64,000 bases of DNA from Apibacter raozihei (GTDB lineage: Bacteria > Bacteroidota > Bacteroidia > Flavobacteriales > Weeksellaceae), in NCBI RefSeq assembly GCF_004014855.1, contig NZ_CP034930.1:1488001-1552000 (forward strand), read 5' to 3'. Shown one piece after another: positions 43,130 to 51,393 of the stretch. A program made the position numbers and the translations under genes. Position 1 is the stretch's first letter; each line of letters opens with the position of its first letter. The notes below the pieces were generated by a model that worked only from the letters and a program-made list of their open reading frames with translations, searched no databases and was not told the origin of the DNA.

Positions 43130-43519
43130 CTAAAAACTTGGAATAAATTTTTAGGACATGTTATATTAAATTATTTTGATCTTCCTCCTTTGGATAGCGT
43201 TAAAGCTATAGAAATAGAAAAATTATTAGGTAATATTATACGGGCTGAGATAGGAATTGCTGAGAGAAAACAATCTAATATTATAGAGACAAGTACAAAA
43301 GAACAAGTCTTTGTAACTACATTTGGTTTTCATGAAAAGTGTAATGAAAATATTGAAGATTCTTACAGATGGCCAGGAGCACCTGAACCAGCCTCTAAAT
43401 GCCCAAATACGGAAGGTAAAGCTTTAATAAATTTAGAAAATGTTTTAAAAATAGCGCAAACAAATTATGCTATTTTAATAAAATACAAATATAATGAGAA
43501 TATATACGATTTTATTTAG
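43130..43519 (+). pseudogene. orphan C-terminal tip of a variant metallopeptidase toxin
   Basis: This 129-codon frame directly follows the immunity 3 stop and reads LKTWNKFLGHVILNYFDLP. That matches the toxin's HEFIGHVIMKL region but lacks the first His and Glu. LGNIIRAEIGI then matches LGNVIRRELDL, and NYAILIKYKYNENIYDF matches NYVIKIEFDGANETFNF. An ATG at 43190 could give a 109-residue piece, but the zinc site would be absent. It overlaps immunity gene 4 by 26 bp. It is a silent cassette that recombination could restore. Confidence 0.7.
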
Positions 43520-44111
43520 TCTGTTATTATTCAGTTTAATTTTACAAGGGCAAAATTGTTATAACAAATGTTTAAACAGAAAATTAATAGATTCAACGAA
43601 AGCAGAAATTTATAAGTCGCTTTTATTATCAAAAGAAGTGAAAGATGAAAATAGATTACAATTAATCAGTATACAAACTGTTGACTTAGATATCGACCCT
43701 AACCACTTTATGCCCTTACTCACATTGAAGGAGAATGTGGATACTATATCTATACCTAACTTGAAAAAAAAGTTTTCCAATAATTATTATATATTAGAAG
43801 AAGGAAATTATGAAAAATATATAAGAGATAATGAGCAGAGAGAAATAGCATATAGATATTTTCGGGAATATACTTCTGGTGGTTACATGGATACTTACAC
43901 ATTTATAAGAGTGTATAGACCATTAGATAATTGGATAAATCTCTACTTATACCTTTCGAATTTACCCGATGGAGTACCTTATGAGATAATTCCTGTTTTA
44001 TATACTCGCATAAAAAATAATGAAGAAATAGAACGGAAATATATGCTTTATGAAGTGCGCTTTACTAAAGAAGGAGAAATTAAATCTGTAAAAGTGGTAA
44101 ATGAAATATAG
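43494..44111 (+). CDS. putative exported immunity protein 4
   Basis: The 205-residue protein has a signal peptide (MRIYTILFSLLLFSLILQG, cleaved before QNC) and is a close paralogue of immunity protein 2 (NCYNKCLNRKLIDSTK; IRVYRPLDNWINLYLYLS; GVPYEIIPVLY; RKYMLYEVRFTKEGEIKSV). Its start lies inside the orphan toxin tip, so the pair moved as one cassette. Confidence 0.65.
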   Translation: MRIYTILFSLLLFSLILQGQNCYNKCLNRKLIDSTKAEIYKSLLLSKEVKDENRLQLISIQTVDLDIDPNHFMPLLTLKENVDTISIPNLKKKFSNNYYILEEGNYEKYIRDNEQREIAYRYFREYTSGGYMDTYTFIRVYRPLDNWINLYLYLSNLPDGVPYEIIPVLYTRIKNNEEIERKYMLYEVRFTKEGEIKSVKVVNEI

Positions 44112-44236
44112 AAGAAAAGCTAATAAAAGCTTCTTCAATTATAAATTAGGGAATATTTTTTTATAAAGATTGTTCTGTAATAAATAAGATTTTAAATTAA
44201 AAATGAACATAAACTAAAAATATGTAAAATAATAAT

Positions 44237-44983
44237 ATGGCAATATTAGAAAAGCAGCAAAGAGGAATCGCATGTGAATATTATGTAGCAGGTGAACTTT
44301 CTCGATTAGGTTACAATGTTTCTATAACTTTTGGGAATACAAAAAGTATCGATCTTTTATTAGAAAAGAATGACTTTACAATTGCTATACAAGTTAAAGG
44401 TATCCAACGTACAAAATCTATCTGCTGGAATTTGGATAAGACAAAAGTAAAATCAAATATTCTGTATGTGTTAGTAAATTTGCATGCAGATCAAATTGAT
44501 AAAAAGCCTGAGTTTTTTGTTCTAACAGCTACTGAAATTCTTGAACAATTTATAAATAGTCCGAAACAAGGTGAAAAGAGAACTTATCTTAATTACAACC
44601 GAATTAAAAATAATTTGAATTTCAAAAATAATTGGTCCAAGATTGATTTAATAATGAAGAAAGGTGATGAGAAAATAAATTTTATTACTACAGGAAAATA
44701 TTTATCTATCTGGCAATTCTATTTAGATCATATTATCAATGCTTTATTAAGTTCAAAACCTATAAATTCTTTACAATTAAATCCAATTCTTTTTAGTGAA
44801 GCTGGAAGTCGACAATCATATTCATTTAGGATTAATTATTCTGGAGGCAGAGTGACCAATAATTTAGACAGTAGTGCAGTAGCGAGAGATTTAGATAAAG
44901 TATTGACTGTACACAAGCACTTATTAAAGAATACCATCATAAAACTTTCAAAAGATTTTGAATTAAGAATAGAAAACTACTGA
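44237..44983 (+). CDS. PD-(D/E)XK nuclease-like protein
   Basis: The 248-residue soluble protein begins MAILEKQQRGIACEYYVAGE, and the N-terminal third fits a restriction-endonuclease-like fold: Glu20 in a first helix, Asp39 in KSIDLLLEK, and Gln52-x-Lys54 in IAIQVKGIQ. The C-terminal part (about residues 120-248) is unrecognised. It is AT-rich like the preceding toxin locus. Five bases downstream is a truncated gene that looks like the start of a DUF262 protein, so this may be part of a broken defence unit. Confidence 0.65.
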   Translation: MAILEKQQRGIACEYYVAGELSRLGYNVSITFGNTKSIDLLLEKNDFTIAIQVKGIQRTKSICWNLDKTKVKSNILYVLVNLHADQIDKKPEFFVLTATEILEQFINSPKQGEKRTYLNYNRIKNNLNFKNNWSKIDLIMKKGDEKINFITTGKYLSIWQFYLDHIINALLSSKPINSLQLNPILFSEAGSRQSYSFRINYSGGRVTNNLDSSAVARDLDKVLTVHKHLLKNTIIKLSKDFELRIENY

Positions 44984-44987
44984 AACC

Positions 44988-45047
44988 ATGGCAACAATTT
45001 TTAAAGATGTAAAATACAATCTTCTTTCTCATATAATTATTGACTAA
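44988..45047 (+). pseudogene. truncated start of a probable DUF262 (GmrSD-type) gene
   Basis: Nineteen codons, MATIFKDVKYNLLSHIIID, then TAA. The opening resembles the N-terminus of DUF262 restriction proteins, which usually continue into GEIGLPDIQRPFVW; that part is absent. The call rests on memory of the family and is tentative. Confidence 0.35.
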
Positions 45048-45096
45048 CTGAAGAGAATAATATATTATGTCAAGCCGATAAAAAATAAGCCTGAAA

Positions 45097-45630
45097 ATGA
45101 ACTTTATTACTAAACTTTCTGCTCGCATCGGAATGGAGGATGTCAAAGAAATACTTTGTCTGATTCGTGATAATGAGGGGCGAAAAGAAGAATTATATAC
45201 CCTGGTTAGAGGGGCAGATGAAACGGTAGGGTATTATGCCGCCTGGGTTTTTACCCATTTAACCTCTCAAGAGAATCCATGGTTATACCCTAAACAAAAT
45301 GAATTAATAGACGAGGTGTTGACTTGTAAACATAAAGGTAAGCGAAGGCTTATACTGAATTTACTTTACAAACAACCCTTCGTCAAAGAGATTAGGGTAG
45401 ATTTTCTTGATTTCTGTTTGGAAAGAATGAGTTCTGTCGAAGAACTTCCCGGAGTAAAATCGTTGTGTATAAAGATAGCCTATGAATTGTGCTTTCCTTT
45501 TCCGGAATTAACCAATGAGCTTAAAACAACGCTTGAGATGATAGAAGGGCATCAAAGTCCAGCCATATTGAGCATCAAAAACAACGTATTAAAAGCGATG
45601 CAAAAAGGGAAGAGGTTACCAAAAGTTTAA
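45097..45630 (+). CDS. helical protein of unknown function, possibly HEAT-like
   Basis: The 177-residue all-helical protein begins MNFITKLSARIGMEDVKEIL, with repeated helix pairs such as ETVGYYAAWVFTHLTS and KGKRRLILNLLYKQPFVK that suggest an alpha-solenoid. It has no signal peptide or catalytic motif. It is richer in G+C than the preceding toxin locus, suggesting a return to core genome. The following 267 bp hold no gene I can support. Confidence 0.65.
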   Translation: MNFITKLSARIGMEDVKEILCLIRDNEGRKEELYTLVRGADETVGYYAAWVFTHLTSQENPWLYPKQNELIDEVLTCKHKGKRRLILNLLYKQPFVKEIRVDFLDFCLERMSSVEELPGVKSLCIKIAYELCFPFPELTNELKTTLEMIEGHQSPAILSIKNNVLKAMQKGKRLPKV

Positions 45631-45897
45631 ACATCATTACGGACACTACAGATACATCTAAATATAGCTAAGTATTTACTAGGTAAATATGAGGAGATAA
45701 CCGCATCTGCATTTCACTTACTCTTTATTGCCCAATGGGAAACTCGGTTTTTTTTCTTTAGGATCAGCGGGTAGTTTTTATACATCCCATAGCACGGGAA
45801 TTTAATGAGTACGATTAAATTTTTCAAAAAATATATGGAAAATTAGGATGAGTTGCATCTAATAATAAAAATAAGTAACTCATTAAAACAAATACGT

Positions 45898-48816
45898 ATG
45901 AAAAACATATTTTTCATGATTCTCGCATTATTCGGATGGTTTGCCTTTGTCCCTTTAACAGGACAAGAAACTAAAACCGTTATGCCAAGAATACTCATTG
46001 ACGGTTCCCGTCCGGATGAAAATTCCATACAACTAAAATCTATGGATATACAGGTAGAAATTTTCGGTAATCTGGCCAAAACTACTACTACGCTGGTATT
46101 TACCAATTCTTCTCACAGCAACCTCGAAGGAAATTTAGTCTTTCCCTTACCCGAAACGGCATCGGTCAGCGGGTATGCGATAGACATCAACGGAAAATTG
46201 AGGAATGCGGTTCCCGTTGCTAAAGCTCGGGCAGTTGAGGTATTAGAAAGTATACAGAAGCAAAATGTAGATCCCGGAATTCTGGAAAAAGTGGAAGGAA
46301 ATAATTTCAGAACCCGAATATCCCCCATACCGGCCCAAGGATCAAGAACAGTGCAAATATCCTATTACCAGACCCTAAAGTCAGATAAATTTAGTTATCA
46401 GTACCATTTACCGCTGAATTCCGGTAAAAAAATTTCACAGTTTATCCTTACAACAAAAGTATATCAGACAGGTTACAAACCTATTTTGGTAGAATCGCCG
46501 GATGGCTCTTTTAATTTCTCTCAAAATAACCATGTTTACGAAGCCAGTCTATCAAAAGCAGACTTTCTTCCTACGAAATCATTAATTATCAGATTGCCTC
46601 AGGTAAAAAATAAAATAGAATCATTTACCCAGAATAACGTAGATGGATCTGTGTATTTTTATGCACCTTTATTGCAGGAAATTCCATCTACCCCCAAAGT
46701 GTGGTCTAAAAATATTGGAATTATCTGGGATAATTCTTTGAGTGGATTAAAAAGAGACCATGAAAAAGAATTGCAGCTTATTGATAAAATCGTATCACAG
46801 GAAAAAGAGTTAAATATAGAAGTTTCCTTAGTAAATATTAATCTGGAAAAAAGTAAGCTATTTAAAATAAAGAATGGAGACTGGTCAGAGCTCAAACAAT
46901 ATTTGCAAACGGTAACCTATGACGGAGGAACCAATTATTCAAAAATAAATAGTTTGAGCTTAAAAGCCGATGAATACCTGATGTTTTCAGACGGTATTTC
47001 ATCTTTTGGTTCTAATGAGCTTTATTTGAACAAGCCTGTGTATACCATTTCTTCCGCATCAACCTCTAATTTAGGAGTACTTAAATATATTGCTCAAAAA
47101 ACCAGAGGTAAATTTATAAATCTTAATGAAGAGTCGGTTGATGATGCTTTTACTAAATTAAACAGAAATACGCTTCAGTTTTTAGGAATTAAGAATGAAA
47201 CGGTTTCTGAAGTTTACCCTATGTTGGGGACGGAAGTGTATCAGGGTTTTTCAGTTTCGGGAATTTCTAAAAGTAAGAATTCAAAGCTGATCATTTTATT
47301 AGGAAGAAACGGAAAAGTAGAAATTCAAAAAGAAATTGATTTAGAAAACTCTTCGCAAAATTTAGAAATAAGTAAAATTTGGGCGCAGCATAAAATAGAT
47401 TTCCTGGAAATGAATGCTGAGAAAAATAAAGAGGAAATAGAGCAGATAGGAAAACAATTTTCAATAGTTACAGCCCATACCAGTTTTATAGTACTGGAAA
47501 ATGTATCCGATTATGTGAAATATCAAATCAATCCGCCCGCAGAACTTCAGAAAGAGTATAATCGATTAGTAAAGCAAGGCTGGACACAAAAAGAGACCCG
47601 TAAATCTAATCTGTTACAAATAGCCATTGCCAAAGCCAGGGAGTTACAAGATTGGTGGAAAAAAGATTTTAAGCCTGTCAAACCCAAATACCCTCAGCCG
47701 GTTAAAGATACTGTTATAGCCAATTGGGAAGAGGTAGCCCAAATGAGAAATGTACACCCGGTACCTCCGCCAGATATGCACGAACAACAATATATGTCAG
47801 TCAGTAGTATTGTTTTAGATGAAAATCAACAGAAATCCTTTTCTTCCAATAAACGGGTAGTAGGTAAAATGATAAAGGAAGAAAAAGCTGGTGAAATTCC
47901 CGAAATCAAAATTATGGATGTAAAATCAGATAAAGAATATATAAAATTGATAGAGGCTTCAAAAACTCCGTATGATACTTATCTGGAACTTAGAAAAGAG
48001 TATATGGAAACACCCTCATTTTATTTTGATGTAGCTACCTATTTCTTTCAGAAAAAAGATAAGGAAACAGGATTAAAAATTTTAAGTTCATTGGCAGATT
48101 TAGGCTTAGAAAATGCAGAATTGTATAAAATGCTGGCTTATAAGCTAAAAGAAATTGAAGAATACCCCGCAGAATTGTTTATTACAAAAAAAGTTCTGGA
48201 TTGGAGACCTTTTGATGCTCAAAGTTACCGTGACTATGCATTGGCTTTGCAGGATAATAAACAATACCAGCAGGCATTAGAACATTTATATAAAGTGCTG
48301 ACTAACGACTATTCCGTAGAAATAGCCAACAGAGACCGAGATATCACAGAAATTATAGTACCGGAAATTAATAATCTGGTTTCACTATATCCTAAAGAAT
48401 TAAATCTTTCAAAAATAGACTCAAAAATCCTTGTAGATATTCCGGTAGATATACGTGTAGTCATGAATTGGAATAAAGATATGACAGATATTGATTTATG
48501 GGTAACAGATCCTAATGGGGAAAAGTGCTATTATGGTCATCGTTCTACAGCAATTGGAGGACGAAACAGTGAAGATGTTACTCAGGGATTTGGCCCCGAA
48601 CAATTTATGCTGAAAAAAGCAATTCCGGGCAAATATAAAATACAAACCAATTTTTTTGCTGAGAGACAAATGAGTATTACCGGACCTACCACCATTTCCG
48701 TAGAAATATTCCTTATGTATAGCTCAGGAAAACAGACTAAGAAAATGATTACTTTTCAAAATAATAATCCTGACAGAGGAAATGAAGGTATTTTAATAGG
48801 AGAGTTTGAATTTTAA
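45898..48816 (+). CDS. exported VIT-domain protein with vWA-like region, helical repeats and C-terminal DUF2135
   Basis: ATG 45898 (MKNIFFMILALFGWFAFVPL) gives a signal peptide; the track-like upstream ATG lacks one. The 972-residue protein has a VIT domain (about residues 25-165; NLEGNLVFPLPETASVSGYAI), a von Willebrand A-like region (about 270-420, GIIWDNSLSGLKRDHEKEL, though DxSxS is changed to DNSLS), a TPR-like helical part (about 700-860), and a C-terminal DUF2135 domain (VVMNWNKDMTDIDLWVTDPNGE). Such proteins are periplasmic or surface adhesion and stress factors of unknown exact role. A terminator follows. Confidence 0.85.
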   Translation: MKNIFFMILALFGWFAFVPLTGQETKTVMPRILIDGSRPDENSIQLKSMDIQVEIFGNLAKTTTTLVFTNSSHSNLEGNLVFPLPETASVSGYAIDINGKLRNAVPVAKARAVEVLESIQKQNVDPGILEKVEGNNFRTRISPIPAQGSRTVQISYYQTLKSDKFSYQYHLPLNSGKKISQFILTTKVYQTGYKPILVESPDGSFNFSQNNHVYEASLSKADFLPTKSLIIRLPQVKNKIESFTQNNVDGSVYFYAPLLQEIPSTPKVWSKNIGIIWDNSLSGLKRDHEKELQLIDKIVSQEKELNIEVSLVNINLEKSKLFKIKNGDWSELKQYLQTVTYDGGTNYSKINSLSLKADEYLMFSDGISSFGSNELYLNKPVYTISSASTSNLGVLKYIAQKTRGKFINLNEESVDDAFTKLNRNTLQFLGIKNETVSEVYPMLGTEVYQGFSVSGISKSKNSKLIILLGRNGKVEIQKEIDLENSSQNLEISKIWAQHKIDFLEMNAEKNKEEIEQIGKQFSIVTAHTSFIVLENVSDYVKYQINPPAELQKEYNRLVKQGWTQKETRKSNLLQIAIAKARELQDWWKKDFKPVKPKYPQPVKDTVIANWEEVAQMRNVHPVPPPDMHEQQYMSVSSIVLDENQQKSFSSNKRVVGKMIKEEKAGEIPEIKIMDVKSDKEYIKLIEASKTPYDTYLELRKEYMETPSFYFDVATYFFQKKDKETGLKILSSLADLGLENAELYKMLAYKLKEIEEYPAELFITKKVLDWRPFDAQSYRDYALALQDNKQYQQALEHLYKVLTNDYSVEIANRDRDITEIIVPEINNLVSLYPKELNLSKIDSKILVDIPVDIRVVMNWNKDMTDIDLWVTDPNGEKCYYGHRSTAIGGRNSEDVTQGFGPEQFMLKKAIPGKYKIQTNFFAERQMSITGPTTISVEIFLMYSSGKQTKKMITFQNNNPDRGNEGILIGEFEF

Positions 48817-48866
48817 AATATCAGACAGGTTTTAATCTCATTATTCGCATTCATACATAAATTGAA

Positions 48867-48904
48867 AAAAACACAGCTATTTTCTAATATAGTTGTGTTT
48901 TTTT
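48867..48904 (+). terminator. Rho-independent terminator after the VIT-domain gene
   Basis: AAACACAGCTA pairs with TAGTTGTGTTT (one G-U) and is followed by a T run. Confidence 0.8.
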
Positions 48905-49042
48905 GAATAAATAATGGAGAATAATAATGCTTTTTCTATTAATAAACTAAATTTAAACAAATCGATAAGATGTTTTATCTTATAAAAAGATTTTGTATAT
49001 TAGGTGGTTTATTGATAGGGTTAAAATAATATAAGATAAAAT

Positions 49043-49720
49043 ATGGGAAATAGAGTTAAAAATCATTTTGAAAATGAAGCACAAGAATATGATGAAATAA
49101 TTATAAAACTGATTCCTTATTATAAAGAAATGATTCATGCTATTGTGGCTGCTATCCCATTTAGCTCTAACAAAGAGATTGATGTTATGGATCTGGGGTG
49201 CGGCACGGGTACCATTAGTTTGGCCGTTCGCGAAAAATATTCCTTAGCTAAATTTACAATGGTGGATATTGCAGAAAATATGATTAGGATAGCTCAACAA
49301 AAATTAGGAATAACCACTCAAAGTATACATGCAGACTTTAACGATTTCAATTTCGATAAACAGCATGATGTAATTATCTCTTCTCTGGCTCTACATCATT
49401 TAGAAACAGATGCAGATAAACAACTTTTCTACAATAAAATTTATAAAGCCTTAAAAAAAGATGGAATTTTTATTAATGGAGATGTGGTCAAAGCTCAAAC
49501 AGAACAATTACAGGAAACTTTTATAGAGGAATGGGTTAACTATATGAAACGTTCTGTGGATATAAGAGAAATCGAAGAAAAATGGTTGCCTAATTATTAT
49601 GCCGAAGATAGACCCATCTCATTGATGAATCATCTTGCAATGTTGGAAAAATCCGGATTTAAGGATATCGATGTCATTTGGAAATATTATGGTTTTTCCG
49701 TTTATAAAGGAAGCAAGTAG
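49043..49720 (+). CDS. class I SAM-dependent methyltransferase
   Basis: The 225-residue protein has a Rossmann core with motif I VMDLGCGTGTISLAV, motif II FTMVDIAENMIRIA, and IIISSLALHHLETDADKQLF. The N-terminal KNHFENEAQEYDEIIIKLIP is typical of small-molecule methyltransferases. The substrate is unknown. It stands alone with an AT-rich leader. Confidence 0.88.
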   Translation: MGNRVKNHFENEAQEYDEIIIKLIPYYKEMIHAIVAAIPFSSNKEIDVMDLGCGTGTISLAVREKYSLAKFTMVDIAENMIRIAQQKLGITTQSIHADFNDFNFDKQHDVIISSLALHHLETDADKQLFYNKIYKALKKDGIFINGDVVKAQTEQLQETFIEEWVNYMKRSVDIREIEEKWLPNYYAEDRPISLMNHLAMLEKSGFKDIDVIWKYYGFSVYKGSK

Positions 49721-49819
49721 TATATATTTAAACAGAAGATCTTTTTATAAATTACCCTAATCTTATTACTTTAAAATAAGTGAAATAAAAGACCCGTATA
49801 CACCCATAATATAATAGTG

Positions 49820-49827
49820 TATCTTTG
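49820..49827 (+). promoter_or_regulatory. -7 promoter box for the DbpA-like helicase
   Basis: TATCTTTG ends 4 bp before the ATG at 49832, predicting a leaderless or near-leaderless mRNA. Confidence 0.45.
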
Positions 49828-49831
49828 TAGT

Positions 49832-51172
49832 ATGAAAGAAGAAAATCCTGACAAAAATATATTATCCAATATCGGAATTGAAAGTCTAAATCCTATGCAG
49901 CTGGCAGCGCAAGATGCCATAGTAAAAGATTCCGAAGTCGTATTATTATCTCCTACCGGTTCAGGGAAAACCTTAGCATTCTTACTGCCTGTTCTACAAT
50001 TGTTGGACGAAAATATTTCAAAAGTACAGACATTAGTCATAGTTCCCTCGCGGGAATTAGCTTTGCAGATAGAGCAGGTTTGGAAAAAGATGGGTACTTC
50101 TTTCAAGGTTAATGTGTGTTATGGCGGTCATTCTTTGGATACCGAATTGAAAAATTTAAGTAGTCCTCCGGCTTTGCTTATTGGAACACCTGGTAGATTA
50201 ACGGATCATCTGGAAAGAAAATCTTTTGATACTTCCTTTATTAAAACTCTGGTGCTGGATGAATTTGATAAATGTCTTCAGCTAGGGTTTCAGGAGGAAA
50301 TGAATACAATTATTGAAAAACTGCCTAATCTGGAAAAGAGAATTCTTCTTTCTGCAACCTCCGATGTGGAAATTCCCGATTTTGTAGGAATGGAATCTCC
50401 CGTATTTCTCTCTTATCTGGAAGAGGAAAAGAGTGAAGCTCTTTCTCTTAAGAAAGTTATATCTCCGGAGAAAGATAAAATAAATACATTGGCAGATCTT
50501 TTATGCTCCTTAGACTCTGAACCTGCATTGATTTTCTGTAATCACAGAGAAGTAACCGAGCGGGTGAGCGATTTATTAAATAACAAAGGAATATTGGCCG
50601 GGTATTATCACGGAGGAATGGACCAGGAAGATCGGGAACGGGTTTTGATACAATTCCGAAACGGGAGTTTAAATTATTTGGTAACTACCGATTTAGCTGC
50701 TCGTGGATTGGATATTCCGGAAATGAATCATGTGATCCATTATCATTTGCCGGGAAAAGAAAGCGAGTTTATTCATCGTAACGGTCGTACTGCGCGTATG
50801 CAGGCAGAAGGAACGGCTTATATTATACATTTTGAAGGAGATGCATTAGCTGATTATATTCCTGATCATTTAGAAGTTCTTCCGTTAAAAAGTGGTAGTC
50901 CTTTGCCTAAAGATCCGGAATACAAAACTATTTATATTAGCGGAGGTAAAAAAAATAAGCTTAATAAAGGAGATATAGTAGGATTCTTTTTACAAAAAGG
51001 AAAACTAGGGAAAAATGATTTAGGAATTATTGAAGTAAAAGACTTTATTTCCTTTGCTGCAGTACGCAAATCAGCGGTTCGTTCTTTACTGGAAAATATT
51101 AAAGGAGAGAAAATGAAAGGCAAAAAATATAAAATTGAAATAGCCAGAGACGTAATTAAAAAAGAAGAATAA
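49832..51172 (+). CDS. dbpA: DbpA-like ATP-dependent RNA helicase
   Basis: The 446-residue protein starts MKEENPDKNILSNIGIESLN. It has Q motif LNPMQLAAQ, Walker A LSPTGSGKTLAF, motif Ib GTPGRLTDHL, motif II LDEFDK (DEFD rather than DEAD), SAT as LSATSD, ARGLDIPEMNHV and HRNGRTARM. The C-terminal 75 residues (IYISGGKKNKLNKGDIVGFF) match the DbpA RNA-binding domain, which in E. coli targets 23S rRNA hairpin 92 during 50S assembly. The DEFD variant keeps the catalytic Asp and Glu. Confidence 0.9.
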   Translation: MKEENPDKNILSNIGIESLNPMQLAAQDAIVKDSEVVLLSPTGSGKTLAFLLPVLQLLDENISKVQTLVIVPSRELALQIEQVWKKMGTSFKVNVCYGGHSLDTELKNLSSPPALLIGTPGRLTDHLERKSFDTSFIKTLVLDEFDKCLQLGFQEEMNTIIEKLPNLEKRILLSATSDVEIPDFVGMESPVFLSYLEEEKSEALSLKKVISPEKDKINTLADLLCSLDSEPALIFCNHREVTERVSDLLNNKGILAGYYHGGMDQEDRERVLIQFRNGSLNYLVTTDLAARGLDIPEMNHVIHYHLPGKESEFIHRNGRTARMQAEGTAYIIHFEGDALADYIPDHLEVLPLKSGSPLPKDPEYKTIYISGGKKNKLNKGDIVGFFLQKGKLGKNDLGIIEVKDFISFAAVRKSAVRSLLENIKGEKMKGKKYKIEIARDVIKKEE

Positions 51173-51244
51173 GTACCTGTACAGATTTTTCAAATAATTT
51201 CGTAGAGAAATAGCCCAGACTAGATTTAATATATCCTAACAAAA

Positions 51245-51285
51245 GCCCGGAAGAAAAAATCTGTGATTAGATGTGTCTTCCGGGC
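51245..51285. terminator. hairpin between convergent dbpA and monoamine oxidase genes
   Basis: GCCCGGAAGA (51245-51254) pairs with TCTTCCGGGC (51276-51285) around a 21-base loop. T runs on both sides are weak, so termination is likely but not certain. Confidence 0.5.
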
Positions 51286-51393
51286 GGTAGTTTTAATTAA
51301 ACATAGGTGGTTAGAACTATAAGTTTTCCCACTATTTTAAAGAATTGTTTTTTTACTATACTTTTTTTGGTTTTTTTTAAGCGTAGTACAATT

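Noticed and set aside
44112-44135. Hairpin after immunity gene 4 as a terminator
   Set aside because: The stem GAAGAA/TTCTTC has a two-base bulge and no T run.
45631-45897. Possible remnant gene between the helical protein and the VIT protein
   Set aside because: Short readable pieces such as GSAGSFYTSHSTGI have stops in all frames nearby and no clear homology.
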